NCBI GenBank assembly: GCA_018894105.1 | Contig: CM032121.1 | Location: forward strand, 38,658,230 to 38,722,229 | Reading direction: 5' to 3' | DNA length: 64,000 bases | Source of the DNA: Jacaranda mimosifolia | Lineage: Eukaryota; Streptophyta; Magnoliopsida; Lamiales; Bignoniaceae | Shown: piece after piece, positions 22,101 through 34,360 of the stretch | Numbering within the stretch: the stretch's first letter is position 1 | Layout of the letters: each line of letters begins with the position of its first letter | Made by a program: the position numbers and the translations under genes | The notes under the pieces: generated by a model | Database searches by the model: none | What the model was told of the DNA's origin: nothing | Seen by the model: the letters and a program-made list of their open reading frames with translations, nothing else

Positions 22101-24874
22101 TGATTAGGTAGTTGACTAAATTTGATTATGGCTTAGACAATAAGTCCATTTACCATAATGAGAGGTCATATGTTTATTTACACTAGGTAAGAAAAAGGTC
22201 AAAAAGTAAAACCTCCACTTTGGTTAAAATCCATAATGCACTTAGTACATGTGGATGATGTTAAAACTGCAGCAACTCAAAATAGTTTATGTCACTAAAA
22301 TTTTCCAGACTGCTCATTTCATGCCCTTTTTAATGCAATAGTTGAAAATAATAGCTGCTAGTGGTTTATGCGAAAAAATGCATTTGCATGCAGGTTGGTG
22401 AGAGAGGAGTGCAGATGTCTGGAGGCCAGAAGCAGAGAATAGCAATAGCTAGAGCCATAATCAAGGCACCTAAAATTCTCCTACTTGATGAGGCCACCAG
22501 TGCTCTGGACTCAGAATCCGAGCGAGTTGTCCAAGAAGCTCTCGACAAGGCGGCCGTGGGACGCACCACCATCATCATAGCCCATCGTCTTTCCACCATC
22601 CGCAATGCCGACCTTATTGCAGTGATCCAAAATGGCCAGGTCATGGAAATTGGCTCGCACGATGACCTTATTGAAAACGATCAGGGGCTATACACTTTGC
22701 TCATTCGCCTCCAACAAACTGAGAAGACCAAAGAATATCCAAATCCTAATAGTGTTACAACATCATCTATTGCAAACAATGACATTCATAACACGAGTAG
22801 TAGAAGGCTATCAATAGTCAGCCGGTCCAGTTCAGCCAACTCAGCTGCACCTAGCAGAGGGCTAGACATAGCAGCTGTGTCCCGTGATCAAGTGTTTCCG
22901 ACCCCTTCATTTAGAAGATTACTGGCTATGAATTTGCCGGAATGGAAGCAAGCAACATTAGGGTGTATAAGTGCCATATTATTTGGTGCTATTCAGCCGC
23001 TATATGCATTTGCAATGGGATCGATGATATCAGTTTATTTTGTAACAGATCATAGTGTAATCAAGGAGAGGACAAAAGTATATGCTTTGTGTTTTCTCGG
23101 GTTGGCAGTCTTCTCACTCTTGATCAATCTCTGCCAACACTACAATTTTGCTGCAATGGGGGAGAACTTGACGAAGAGAATCAGAGAAAGAATGTTGTCG
23201 AAGATGCTCACATTTGAAATCGGGTGGTTCGATCAGGATGAGAATGCTACCGGTGCTGTTTGTTCTAGACTAGCCAAGGACGCCAATGTGGTATGTTTCC
23301 ATAGACATGCTTTAGTTATATATTAGTACTTTCTTCTACACGAAAAATAGGCTTAAGAATTGAATGCATGATCATTTTTTCTACATATGTGCTTCTCATA
23401 TATGAAACATCAAATTTAAAGTGGAAAAATGGAAGTTATAACTATTATCGGTATTGGGGCTGATCACAATTTGATCTCTCATATGCAGGTGAGGTCTCTT
23501 GTAGGTGATCGTATGGCTCTGCTCATCCAAACTTTCTCTGCAGTAATAATTGCCTGCACCATGGGTCTTGCCGTTGCGTGGAAGCTTGCATTGGTAATGA
23601 TAGCCGTCCAACCCCTAATCATAATTTGCTACTATTGCAAGCGTGTGCTGCTCAAAAACATGTCGAAAAAGGCGATCAAAGCTCAAGATGAAAGTAGCAA
23701 GCTGGCAGCAGAAGCGGTCTCCAATCTTCGAACTGTGACGGCCTTCTCTTCCCAAGCTCGGATTCTCAAAATGCTTGAGAAAGCTCAAGAAGGGCCTCAA
23801 AAAGAAAGCATTCGCCAATCATGGTTTGCAGGCATCGGCCTTGGGACATCCCAGAGTCTGATGACATGCACTTGGGCCTTAGATTTTTGGTATGGTGGCA
23901 AACTTATAGCAGAGGGCTTCATAGGAGCAAAGGCGCTATTTCAAACTTTCATGATCTTGGTGAGCACCGGCCGTGTCATAGCCGATGCTGGAACTATGAC
24001 CAATGATCTAGCCAAGGGTGCTGATGCAGTAGGATCTGTTTTCACTGTTTTGGACCGATATTCCTTGATTGAACCCGAAGATCCAGATGGGCACAAGCCT
24101 GATAAGCTAAAAGGCCATGTTGAGCTACGAGATGTTGATTTCGCCTATCCAGCCAGACCCAATATAATGATCTTTAGAGGCTTCTCCATTGATATCGAAG
24201 CAGGGAAATCCACGGCATTAGTAGGACAAAGTGGATCAGGTAAGTCAACAATAATAGGCCTAATCGAAAGATTCTACGATCCACTCAGAGGAGTGGTGAA
24301 AATAGATGGACGAGATATAAAGTCATATCACCTCAGGTCAGTAAGGAGGCACATTGCGCTCGTTAGTCAAGAGCCCACATTGTTTGCTGGCACCATACGA
24401 CAAAATATCACTTACGGAGCATCAGAAGACATTGATGAAGCTGAGATCATCGAGGCATCCAAGGCTGCAAATGCTCATGATTTCATAGCTGGATTAAAGG
24501 ACGGCTACGATACGTTCTGTGGAGACAGAGGGCTGCAGTTATCTGGCGGCCAGAAGCAGAGGATCGCCATTGCTCGTGCCATACTCAAGAATCCAGCAAT
24601 TTTGCTGCTAGACGAGGCCACAAGTGCATTAGACACACAATCTGAGAAAGTGGTTCAAGATGCACTGGAACGGGTGATGGTGGGAAGGACGAGCGTTGTC
24701 GTGGCACACCGGCTGAGTACTATACAGAACTGCAACACGATCGCCGTTTTGGACAAGGGGAAAGTGGTGGAGAAGGGGACACATTCTTCCTTGCTGGCTA
24801 AAGGGCCAACTGGAGCATATTATTCACTTGTTAGTCTTCAGAGGACTCCCAGCACCACTCAGATTATCAACTAA
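19124..24874 (+). CDS. ABC transporter B family member, ABCB15-like (full-size P-glycoprotein/MDR type)
   Basis: Seven coding exons: 19124-19372, 19872-19926, 20042-20220, 20387-20844, 20948-21488, 22394-23290, 23489-24874. They join in frame with GT-AG introns to 1254 aa, the usual full-size ABCB length. Order is TMD1-NBD1-TMD2-NBD2. NBD1 has Walker A GGSGSGKS (about 398-405), Q-loop Q446, signature SGGQ (503-506), Walker B ILLLDE (522-527) and H558. NBD2 has Walker A GQSGSGKS (about 1039-1046), signature SGGQ (1145-1148), Walker B Asp1168 and H1200. Both ATP sites look complete, so it should be an active ATP-driven transporter of the plasma membrane. The phrase [14 protein letters not shown] and the short N-terminus with a Lys/Ser/Asn-rich stretch fit the ABCB15-ABCB22 clade. 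Substrate cannot be read from sequence; family members move auxin, organic acids or secondary metabolites. Intron 1 contains a 20-G run and a fragment of a hAT-like repeat; intron 5 is long (905 bp). A decayed C-terminal copy lies 680 bp downstream. Confidence 0.95.
19560..19655 (+). mobile_element. Fragment of the CTCGA-rich hAT-like family in ABCB intron 1
   Basis: Starts tagaggtgcaactt, resembling the family terminus TAGGGGTGCAA, and continues with ggctcaagctcaggtcaagc and caagcttgagcttgg. No right end is seen, so it is a truncated or decayed copy. Confidence 0.45.
19732..19751. repeat. Poly(G) run of 20 in ABCB intron 1
   Basis: Twenty consecutive G on the sense strand. Such runs are unstable and often mis-sized in assemblies; in RNA they could form G-quadruplexes. 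The run does not touch the exons. Confidence 0.9.
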
Positions 24875-25545
24875 TGTTGTGTTCAATCTGTGGTAACTTT
24901 AGGCCTTTTTAACTTTTCATTGGATGAGATTCTGATGATTTTGAGGCCAATTTTTAACTTTTTTAGCCATTTTTGAAAGAGCAAGTTAAATGTATTATTC
25001 TATGCTCTGGAAATGAATATGTACTGGCTTTCTGTTATGTGTAAATCTACAGAGAAAATAAGAAAAAACTTCCAATTTTTCTATTTACAGTTTGCATGGA
25101 TTACCTCTGTGTTTATGCAGGTAATGCGGTATTAAACTGCTTGAACAAAGCAAAAATGAAGCTGTAAGTTGAACTATACAATGAAATCCAAAGTCCAAAC
25201 ATAGCCTCAATAACAAGGATGGAGCTAGAAATTTTTATTATGGGGGACGAAATTGAAAAAATATAATATTTTGTAAATTCGAAATGATAAAAAAGAATAA
25301 TGATAAATTGTATATCCTCAATAAAAAAAGGATCATTTTATAATTTGATGAATAGTAAAATTATAATACTTTGAAAATTTTAATACAAAAATCAAATTTC
25401 AAAATTTTGAAAGGCCGGCTGAGTCTGACTCCGTCTACGCTCACTAACAACCCATAAATATCAAAGTCCCATTTGAATTTTTTTATTAAAAAAAAAAAGG
25501 TATATAAATATCATTTTTACATATGATGCCGATAATGTTCACCCA
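24875..25545. other. 3' flank of the ABCB gene
   Basis: Contains the probable 3' UTR with T-rich and A-rich elements (a possible weak polyadenylation signal near 25050, gaaaataag). It then passes into AT-rich intergenic DNA. No further gene is seen. Confidence 0.5.
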
Positions 25546-25695
25546 ATCTAATAATCATGGCATACAGAATTGTGACATCATTGCGGTTTCGGACAAGAAA
25601 AAGTCGGTGGAAATGAGGACTCATTCATTCTTCATTGTTAGCCAGAGTGACACAAGCGCATATTATATTATTCTCTGCTCTGCCTTCGGACATAA
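25546..25695 (+). pseudogene. Decayed C-terminal fragment of an ABCB transporter
   Basis: Frame 25523-25804 contains IQNCDIIAVSDKKKSVEMRT and a following SAYY-type ending. This parallels the intact gene's [20 protein letters not shown] and its GAYYSLVSL end. Only the last ~45 residues, after the H-loop, are recognisable; Walker and signature motifs are absent. It lies 680 bp beyond the intact stop codon in the same orientation, so it is the remnant of a tandem duplicate whose body was lost. A hAT-like element inserted just downstream at 25709. Confidence 0.8.
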
Positions 25696-25708
25696 GAGAA
25701 TGCCAACA

Positions 25709-26415
25709 AGCTATCAACGGGTCGAATTTGGATCGAATTTATCATATTTAAATTTAAATTTGATTAATAAAATTCATATCCGAATCCAACTCAAAATCCT
25801 ATAGAATCTTTATTCATCAGTACCATATTCGAATCCGATTGATATCCGAAACCCGATTAAAAATTCTGACCCAATTTATTTTTTTCTTTCTTTTTTTCCT
25901 TTTAAATTTTATAAAAATATTGTATTTATAAAGTAAATATATGTCATATTTGAATTTTTAACAACTTTTTATTATATATTAGTCCAAAAATTAAATATTT
26001 AAATACTAAACTCCTTTTTCACATTATATTAATGTATAGATGAACTATTATATGGTATTATATTTGACTTTTATCAATATTCCTCTTATTTTTTAGGTTG
26101 AAAACTCAATACTAATAGTGTAATATAGACGTTAATATAGATATTAAGTCAATATAAATTATATAATACATAGTTTTTATTTTAAAATATTTATTAATAT
26201 TATATATAAGAGTATTAATTTAATAAAAAATATTAAGATTCGGATTTGGATCTTTAATAGATCAGATTGCTTAATTCCATATTCAAGCCATTTATTTCAA
26301 AATTTGAATATTTATAATCTGATCTAATCCATCGAATATTTTAATTGAATAAAATTTCTAAAATTCGGATTGGATCAAATTGAATTCGAATTAAAATCAA
26401 ATACATTGACAGCCC
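25709..26415. mobile_element. hAT-like MITE (707 bp) with 8-bp target duplication
   Basis: The left end agctatcaacgggtcg and the minus-strand right end gggctgtcaatg form imperfect inverted termini. Flanks are TGCCAACA (25701-25708) and TACCAACA (26416-26423), matching at 7 of 8 bases. Subterminal attcggattt / ggatcgaattt words recur at both ends. The interior is AT-rich and noncoding. The gggctgtcaa terminus is common among plant hAT-derived MITEs. Confidence 0.65.
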
Positions 26416-26423
26416 TACCAACA

Positions 26424-26713
26424 ACATTTGAATTATGCAACGGGTCTGATTTTGTCTTATTTTATGTACAAACCAAATGTAGGGCCCATTAAAACAACTT
26501 TGGGCTCCAAAGATCCACCAGACATTTCTTGGATTCTCATTTCTTAGACCCAAACCCGTGAACTTTACATTTGGACTGTATATCTTTATGGATCGACAGC
26601 ACAAATAACTTCTAAAGCATGAAAAGTCCAAATTATAAAGCCCAATAGACTTAGGTTTCTCAATGCATGCATTATGCACGTGCCTTAGACATATGCTGGC
26701 AAAGGTACTAGCT
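26424..26713. other. Spacer between two hAT-like elements
   Basis: A 131-codon minus-strand frame spans 26736-26341 but runs from this spacer into both neighbouring repeats and has no recognisable domain; I do not call it a gene. Words such as gggcccatt and aagcccaatag resemble plant promoter GGCCCA/site II motifs, but no gene starts nearby. Confidence 0.4.
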
Positions 26714-26721
26714 TTTGTAGC

Positions 26722-27100
26722 TAGGGATGCAATCAAGCTTAGCCTAATCGAGTTTGGGCAAAATTTTTGAACCCAGGTTCGAACTCGATAAGTTTAAAAT
26801 TTTAAGATTGAGCTTGAATCAACAAAAATTCACGGTCGGCTCGATAAGACTTGAATTGACAAATAAATTGTAAATAACTGCAAGTTCGAGTTTAAACTTC
26901 AAATAAAAAAATAATAATATAATATATATTTATTAATAAAATAAAAAATAATATTTAATTATATAGTTGCTCGCGAGCCTCAAGCAGTCTGCCTAGATAC
27001 AGATGGCTCGAGATTTGTTCGAATTAGAGCTCGAATTCGATTCAACTCGACTCGAGCTAGAGGCTCGCGAGCCTGGTCGACTTGTTTACTTACACCCCTA
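26722..27100. mobile_element. hAT-like non-autonomous element, CTCGA-rich family (379 bp)
   Basis: Starts tagggatgcaatcaag and ends gtttacttacacccct plus a, imperfect inverted termini. Flanks TTTGTAGC (26714-26721) and TTTATAGC (27101-27108) match at 7 of 8 bases. The interior carries the family's ctcgaactcg / gctcgcgagcc words near both ends and an AT-rich centre. Confidence 0.7.
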
Positions 27101-27108
27101 TTTATAGC

Positions 27109-28004
27109 CAAGTGTTTTACAAAACATAATTACACTTCCTATATTCTACTATAGATTTGTTATAATTTTTATTATAATTTTTTCCTTAGATTATACATAA
27201 TCAATCAAAGTAATTTCTAATAAATTATTTTGATTGAATATGCTCTTATTTGTAATTAAATATATTTTAATTTGAAAAGTCATTAAATGCATTTATTAGC
27301 AGTCAAAATTTAAAATATTTGAAACATAAAATCTGTTAAGTAGTATGCATTTATAAATAACCAATCAATGCTTTTTTTCCTAAAAAATAATAGAAAATCG
27401 AAACACCAAGATTATAATATGATCAAAGTATATATATGCAACTGAAATCACACAGCTGTTTATATGATACAAATTTGTATCAGCTTTTATTATTGCATAA
27501 ACTATGATTTTTTAATAAATTATACTTAATTAATCCAAGTAATTTAAGAACGTTAAATTTCAATAGATTATATTAATTAAATGTTTTATTATTTGTGATT
27601 GAATTGATTCTGAATTTCAAAAGTCGCTAGAGATATTTATAAACAGCAATCTATGACATTTTTATAAGGATCTTTTTCCTAAATATTAGAAAATTTAAAA
27701 TTATAAGAAATGAGAATTTGGTCAACATATGCAATTGGTGTTAAAGACTCGTATAATTTTATTTTTCATATCTATATTATAATTTTTTTCCTTAAATTAC
27801 ACTTAATTAATTTGAATAAGTTAAGAATATTAATTTGTAATAATTTATTTTAATTAAATCTAAATATCATTTTTATGAATGATCGATCAATAACGTTCTT
27901 TTCTAAGGAAAGAAAATATATAACCATAAAAACTATTAAATGTTTAAAAAAGAAAAATTTGGTCAAAGTATATGCATGTGGAATCATACACACCTTCCCG
28001 TTTT
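27109..28004. repeat. Diverged tandem array (~240-300-bp units), interrupted by the retrotransposon
   Basis: A recurring unit reads roughly: ccttaaattacacttaatta, then aagaacgttaattt or aagaatattaatttg, then tattaattaaatgtt, then gtcaaagtatatgca. Copies begin near 27180, 27500 and 27780. A fourth copy continues after the retrotransposon at about 39110-39260 (ttcctaaattatacctaata, gacattaatttgtac, attaattagatgtt). The array is therefore split by the insertion at 28010. Noncoding. Confidence 0.65.
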
Positions 28005-28009
28005 ATAAT

Positions 28010-28699
28010 TGATATGGGGAGGCCCAAGTAGTTTGGCCCAAACCAAGTTGGCCCAGAGATGCAGCGCCAAGCCCAGTCTTACATCCGAGGCCCATAGGCG
28101 CAATTGACCTTGGTCGACCTTTTTCTCAACCCGTGCCTCTAACCTGTTCCCCAGAACGATGTCTGGTGGACCATATCGACCAGAGAGGTTGATACAGTAC
28201 AATACTCTGCCACCGCATTAAATGTACTGACGGGCGGCATGCCTCCACATTAATGGCGTATGCCGCCCCCTTACCATCTGACGCAGCAGGCGTTTCAACA
28301 GCGTACGTCTCTGCCTTAAAGCCTGGAAATATGGCCACCTGGAGTGGCAGAGAGAGGGGAGTTGACCAATTGCCCCTCATACAAGGACAAAGGCCCTCCC
28401 TACTCGTCAGGGGCATCAAAGATAAATCTCCAGGTGGAGAAGACTATAAATACCCCCATTCCAACCTTCTAAAGGTAGGCTCTGATATATACAAAAAGTC
28501 CATACTCTGCTGCTCTAATTATCTCGTCGACCCGTATTGACTTGAGCATCGAAGGCTTAAGCCGAGGGCTCCTCGGCTAGCCTGACGTTTGCTGGTGATT
28601 GCAGGATTCAATCCACCTGAACAAGTATATCGACCAGAGAGGTCAAATTTCATCCAGTCTCCTAGTTGAACCAATACACAACGGATCAAACCCTCATCA
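28010..28699 (+). repeat. 5' LTR (690 bp)
   Basis: Starts tgatatgg and ends ccctcatca. TATAAATA at 28445-28452 is the likely element promoter. It differs from the 3' LTR by many substitutions, largely C/T and G/A, and lacks the 3' LTR's 83-bp internal duplication. Confidence 0.92.
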
Positions 28700-28718
28700 T
28701 TTGGCGCTGTCTGTGGGA
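28700..28718 (+). other. Primer-binding site
   Basis: TTTGGCGCTGTCTGTGGGA directly follows the LTR. It resembles the tggcgccgtctgtggga PBS of Tat-type plant elements with one change. The exact tRNA primer is not assigned here. Confidence 0.8.
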
Positions 28719-28742
28719 AGCATCTGAATCCTCTATCGAAAG

Positions 28743-30430
28743 ATGGTGAACACCAGGCGAGCTCCCTCTGGGAGAGAAGAAAATAGGAGGTCTAGCTCCC
28801 CTCCCCCTCGGCATCATCCAGAACCCAATGCCCAAGGATCCAGCGCTCAACCTGAGCCTCTGGTCACGTTGACGATGCCCCAGTTGATGCAACTCATTAG
28901 CGAACAAATTTCGGCACAAATTTCTGCCCAGCTCTCAACCGCATTGAATCGACACGCTATATAACTGGAGCCAGCGGCCAATGCAACCCCCTAGCCTGCG
29001 GCCCCAGAGAAAAGGCGACCTAAGGAGAACTCTTAGTGGCCAGAATCCTGAAGGCCCCCATCGAGAAGAGAACTAAGCCCAGGCCGTTTTCCTAGAGAAA
29101 TGGCATGTCTTCCCCCACGGGAAGAGGTAGCAAATTCTGTTGACCACGGCGTTCAAGACCCCGCAGCGCGATAGGGTCGAGCGTTCGAGACTCCGATCCG
29201 GCAAAAATGCGTCTCAAGCGAATCAGCAGAAGTGGGAGGAGGTATCCCACCAAGTACAACAGCTGAACATGAGCCTGGACGAGATCTCGAGGAGGAACGT
29301 AGAGAGGATTCTCTATCCGGAGGGGCAACAGATGTTCCGTAGAGAGTGAGACTCACCATTCGTCCAGGAGACCATTGATGAGCGTATTGCTGTCGATGCC
29401 AAGATCTCGACTGGACTGCCGAGATATGACGGCTCAACGGATCCGAATGAACATTTGCTACAATTTGAGCACATGACAAGTTCCGAATAACATTCTTGCA
29501 TCTATATTTTCATATGACAAGTTCTTGCATCAATTCGCAAGTAGGAGAAAAGCCAAACTCCCCCATACGTACTTGTATATAGTAAAGCATAATGAAGGAG
29601 AGTCCCTCCATGATTTTTTCACCCGATTCAACACAGAGGTGTTGAAGATTGACAGCCCGAGGATTGAATTCTTAATTGATGTGATTTTCCCGGGCCTAAA
29701 ACACAAAGAATGTGCGAATGCGCTGGTGCGCGAACAACCCAGATCGATGAAAGAACTTCTCGACCTCACTGAGAGGTACATGACCCAGGAAAAGATGAAC
29801 AAGCTAAAATATGGTAGCCTGGAAGTCGACAAAAAGAAAAGCAAAGAGAAAGATGACCGCCAGGTCAAAGAGGGGCGTTGTTCCCCCATAAAATGCTTCC
29901 ACGACTACACTCCACTCAACCTCCCGAGGAAGGAGGTGTTGTTCGCCATACAACATGAGAACCTGCTCAAGAAACCTCGAAAGATCACAGAGACCAAAGC
30001 CATGAAAAAATTAAAGAAATACTGTCATTTCCATAGGTAGAAAGGACACGACACGGAAGATTACTTCAATTTGAAGGATGAGATTAAAAGACTGATTAGG
30101 CAAGGCCATTTGAAAAAAATTGTTGAGAAGCAGGTCAGGCGCGAAGAGGCCAGCACCGACTGGACTCCCCGTAGAGAAAGGTCGGCCAGCCCAAGGAGAG
30201 AAGAAAAAGGGAAAAGACCTACCCAAGAACCCAACCCGCCCATTCGAGGAGTCATCAACATGATCGCGGGAGGTCCCACTGGAGGGGATTCCAGGAACGC
30301 AAGGAAACAACCACAAAGACAGCTCGAGTCGACCAAACCAACCAAGGTCGAGACAGTTTTCCAACTCTCAACCAGTGTCAAGCCAATCTCCTTCAGCGAC
30401 TCAGACCTTAGGGAGTCGACAGAAAAATAG
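28743..30430 (+). pseudogene. gag: gag of the Tat-lineage element (disrupted)
   Basis: Begins at ATG 28743 with a basic/proline-rich stretch (MVNTRRAPSGR...), 43 bp after the LTR. Several frames are needed to follow it: 28743-28964, then about 29370-29490, 29525-30040 and 30071-30430, with in-frame stops between. The segment 29525-29810 carries the retrotransposon capsid domain (Retrotrans_gag type, with HDFFTRFNTEVL and ELLDLTERYM). A short CHFHR ... GHDTEDYFNLK motif near 30020-30075 is the degenerate zinc-knuckle-like end usual in Tat gag proteins. Structural protein that would package the RNA; not intact here. Confidence 0.8.
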
Positions 30431-33072
30431 ACTGCCCCATGGTGGTAACCCTTGAAATTGCCAACTTCGAGGTCAGAAAGATATTGGTCGACAATGGCAG
30501 CTCCGTGAACATCATGTTCTTGTCTAAATTAAACAGAATGAAATTGGGGGAACTAAAGTTTGATCAAGTCAGAACACCTCTAGTCGAATTTGGTGGGTCT
30601 AAGATATCCCAGAAGGATCTATCAACCTCTCCACAACATTTAGACAAGGCTCCCAGAGCCGAATATTGATGATCAACTTTTTGGTGGTCGACGCTCCATT
30701 TGCATACAACGTCATCGTGAGCCGACCAGCCTTAAATGAATTCAGGGCCATCGTCTCCACTTACCACATAAAGATAAAGTTCCTGACCTCAATAGGAGTA
30801 GGAGAACTCTTATGCAACCTCAAGGACGTATGACGCTGTTACACCATTTCCATCGACTCCAACGAGTAGAAGAAACGACCTCAACTGAAGCCCTCGGGGG
30901 ATGCCCCTGTAGCGAAACCCGATGAGGGACCTTCATCTAAGAAGAGGAAGCTGGAAGGCACACGGGTCAAGCCTGTCGGGGAGTTCAAAATAATAGAGCT
31001 CGAACCTGGAAACCCCGACAAAACCACTTGGGTCGGGAGTGATATGGGCGACCGTTAGAATACCTCATGGTCGATTTCCTTTGATGTAACATTGATGTCT
31101 TCGCTTGGAAAACTGCAGATCTTCAAGGAATCGACCCCAGTATCATCGTCCATCGACTCAATGTGGACCCATCTCATAAGCTAGTGAGACAAAAGACAAG
31201 AACCTTCAATGCTGAAAGGTCCCAAATCATCGAGGAGGAGGTCATCAAGCTTTTAGAAGCAGGATATATTGTAGAAATTCAATACCCTTCTTGGCTTTGT
31301 AATGTTGCACTTGTCCCTAAGAATGAGGGAAAATGGAGAATGTGTAATGATTTCACTGATTTAAATAAAGCTTGCCCGAAGGATCCTTACCCCTTGCCTC
31401 GTATAGATTTATTAGTAGATTCTACTGCTGGATGTGAATTACTTAGCATGATGGATGCCTTCCAAGGCTATTATCAAATATTTATGGCACTTGAGGACAG
31501 GGACAAGACCTCTTTCGTCGTCCCCAATGGAGTATATTGCTTTTTAGTCATGCCTTTTGGGCTCAAAAATGCAGGTGCAACATACCAAAAATTGGTCAAC
31601 TTCATGTTTAAAAATGAGATCGGGAGGTCGATTGAGGTATATGTTGACGACATAATTGTCAAAATCGAGAAGGCTGAGGACCACCTAGTCGACCTCAGCC
31701 ACACCTTTGCCATATTAAGGGCCTTCGGCATGAAACTCAACCCTAACAAGTGCACATTTGGTGTACACGGGGGCAAGTTCCTCGGATATATGGTCAGTCA
31801 AAGACGGAGCGAGGCAAATCCTCAAAAGATCCAAGTAATTCTGGACATCGCCCTACCTCGCACAGTTCGTGAAGTCCAATGCCTAGTCGGCAGGTTCATA
31901 GCTTGGTTGGCCGACAAGAGCCTACCTTTCTTCAAAATCCTCAGAAAATGCCAAAAAATCTGGGTTTCAGTGTACTTAGCATTGCGATCAGGCCTTGGTA
32001 GAGCTCAAACAGCACTTGCCTTCACCACCCATGCTCGCCAAACTCGAGCTGGGAGCAGTGCTATAACTTTATCTAGCTGTATCCTCTGCCTCGATCAGTT
32101 CAGTATTGACATCGACAAGGGAAGGGACCCACCGTCCTGTGTATTATTGCAGCAAGGCTTTGCACGGGCCCGAACATAATTATTTGGAGGTCGAGAAGTT
32201 TGCTCTAGCCCTCGTTACGGCGGCCCAGAAGTTATGGCCTTACTTCCAGTCCCATGCAATCGTGGTGTTAACGAATCAATCGTTAAAGCAGGTGTTGTCG
32301 AAGCCCGACACCTCAGGTCGACTCACCAAATGGGCCATCGAGCTCGGGGAGTTCGACATCACATTCCAACCGCAGACAGCCATAAAAGCACAAGTCCTGG
32401 CCGACTTCATCTTCGAAAGACTCAACCTATCGATACAAAATGTTGAGAACGCCTTAGTATGGACATTGCACATTGATGGATCAGCAACCACATCAGGAGG
32501 CGGAATATGTGTATCCCTCCGTTCCCCACTTGCTGAGGAGTATGATTTTGCAATAAAACTCGACTTCCCGGTCACCAACAACGAAACAGAATATGAGGCT
32601 CTCATCGCAGGAATGTGTATGGCCGCAGCTCGTGGCGTCGAGCAGCTTGAAGCATTCACTGATTCTAAGCTGGTCGCGGAATAGGTGGAGGGAAATTTCG
32701 AGGCGAATGAGCTCAAAATGACTCAATATCTGTCAGAAGTAAGACAACTACGACAATCATTCAGGAGTTTCACCCTAAGCCAAATCCCCCGAATAGAAAA
32801 TGAACGAGCAGACGCACTCTCGAAGCTAGCCAGCTCAACGAAGGGTACCAGAGAAAAAATAATAACATTTTTGGTGGCCGACAAACCCTGTGTCATAGCC
32901 ACCAATCATAACCTCGTCGGGTGCGTCGTAGAGACAACCTCCTTTTGGCAAGAGCCAATAAAGCTTTACTTGAATCAAGGGGCCCTGCCCATCGATGACA
33001 AGGAAGCCCGTAGGCTTAGAGGACTGGCGGCCAAGTTTGCACTAGATGAACATGGACAGCTCTATAAGAGGT

Positions 33073-33638
33073 AAGCTTGGCAATGGGGCGGGGTGGGGCT
33101 GGTTTTTGTTAAACCCGAACCCGCCCCACACTCAAAAAAATATTTTAAAACCCGCCCCACCCTGCCCCGCGGGTTTTAGATCTAAAAATCTCAACCCGAC
33201 CCGTATTAAATATATAAAACCCGCACCCGCCCCGCTCCACTCCGCCTTTGCCAAATTCACAACAATTTAATACAATTTCAAACAAAATAATAACTTTGTC
33301 TTTATAAATATCATAGCCACAAAAATCAAACACAAATTTTGGTGTCTTTCAATAGTCCATGCAATATGTCAATTCACAACAATCTCAAAAAAGTTAAAAT
33401 AATTTAACATAACAATATCCAAACACCAACAAAAAACTGGAATATATATATAAATATAATTAAGTTATAAATACCCAGGGCGAGGTGGGGCGGATTGGTA
33501 TTGAACCCGAACCCGCCCCGCCCCGTACAAATTTTATATTAAAATCCACCTCGCCCCGTGCGGATTGGATTTTTACCCGCCCCCTACGGGGTGGGTCGGA
33601 GCGGGTACCCGCGGGGTGGGTTGAAATTGCCACCCCTA
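33073..33638. mobile_element. Nested hAT-like MITE in pol (566 bp), CCCGCCCCG-rich ends
   Basis: ATAAGAGGT occurs on both sides (33064-33072 and 33639-33647), an 8-9-bp target duplication. Ends are aagcttggcaatggggcg and, on the minus strand, ttaggggtggcaattt: imperfect inverted termini sharing TGGCAAT. Both subterminal regions are dense in cccgccccg / cgggtt words, while the centre is AT-rich. It interrupts pol between the second RNase H (...HGQLYKR) and the integrase. It is younger than the retrotransposon. Confidence 0.85.
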
Positions 33639-34292
33639 ATAAGAGGTCAATATCAGGACCCCCACTGAAATGCCTAGCACCCGAAGAGGCGAACAAAATA
33701 CTGCAGGAGATACACGCCGGCATCTGCGGCAACCATTCCGGCGGTCGATCTTTAGCGCACAAGGTTGTCCGTTACGGTTATTGTTGGCCAATCTTATTGC
33801 AAGACTCAGTCAACTTCGCTAAAAAGTGCCCGTCGTGCCAAATCCATTCGAACATTCAGCACAAACCAGCTGCATCGATGGTCAACGTCCAGATCACATG
33901 GCCATTCGACCAATGGGGGATCGACATAGTTGGATCTCTCCCGAAGATGTCGGGCCAGCATAAGTTTATCATAGTGGCGGTCGAATACTTCACCAAATGG
34001 GTAGAGGTCGAAGCAGTTCCGAAAATCACCGATGCGGCCATCAAGAGTTTTATTTGGAAAAATGTAATCTGTTGATTCGGGTTGCCTAAAGTCCTAATCT
34101 CGGATAATGGCACTCAGTTTCAAAGCAAGAACACGAGGAAGTGGTGCAAAGCTTTGGGAATTACACAACACTTCACTTCGGTGGGAGATCCCCAGTCTAA
34201 TGGCGAGACCGAGGTCATAAATAGAACAGTTCTCGATCACCTTAAGACTCGAATAACAGGGACAGGGGCTAGTTGGGCAGATGACCTCCCAG

Positions 34293-34360
34293 GGGTGCTT
34301 TGGGCTTATAGGACCATACCTCGAACGGGTGCTTTGGGCTTATAGGACCATACCTCGAAC
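34293..34360 (+). repeat. 34-bp tandem duplication in the integrase region
   Basis: The 34-bp unit beginning gggtgctttgggcttatagg occurs twice head-to-tail. Thirty-four is not a multiple of three, so it shifts the integrase frame. Confidence 0.9.

Noticed and set aside
26341..26736. 131-codon minus-strand open frame
   Set aside because: It runs across a spacer into two adjacent transposon ends and shows no domain or splice context.
29140..29501. Minus-strand frames of about 60-108 codons opposite gag
   Set aside because: They are shadows of the decayed gag sequence.
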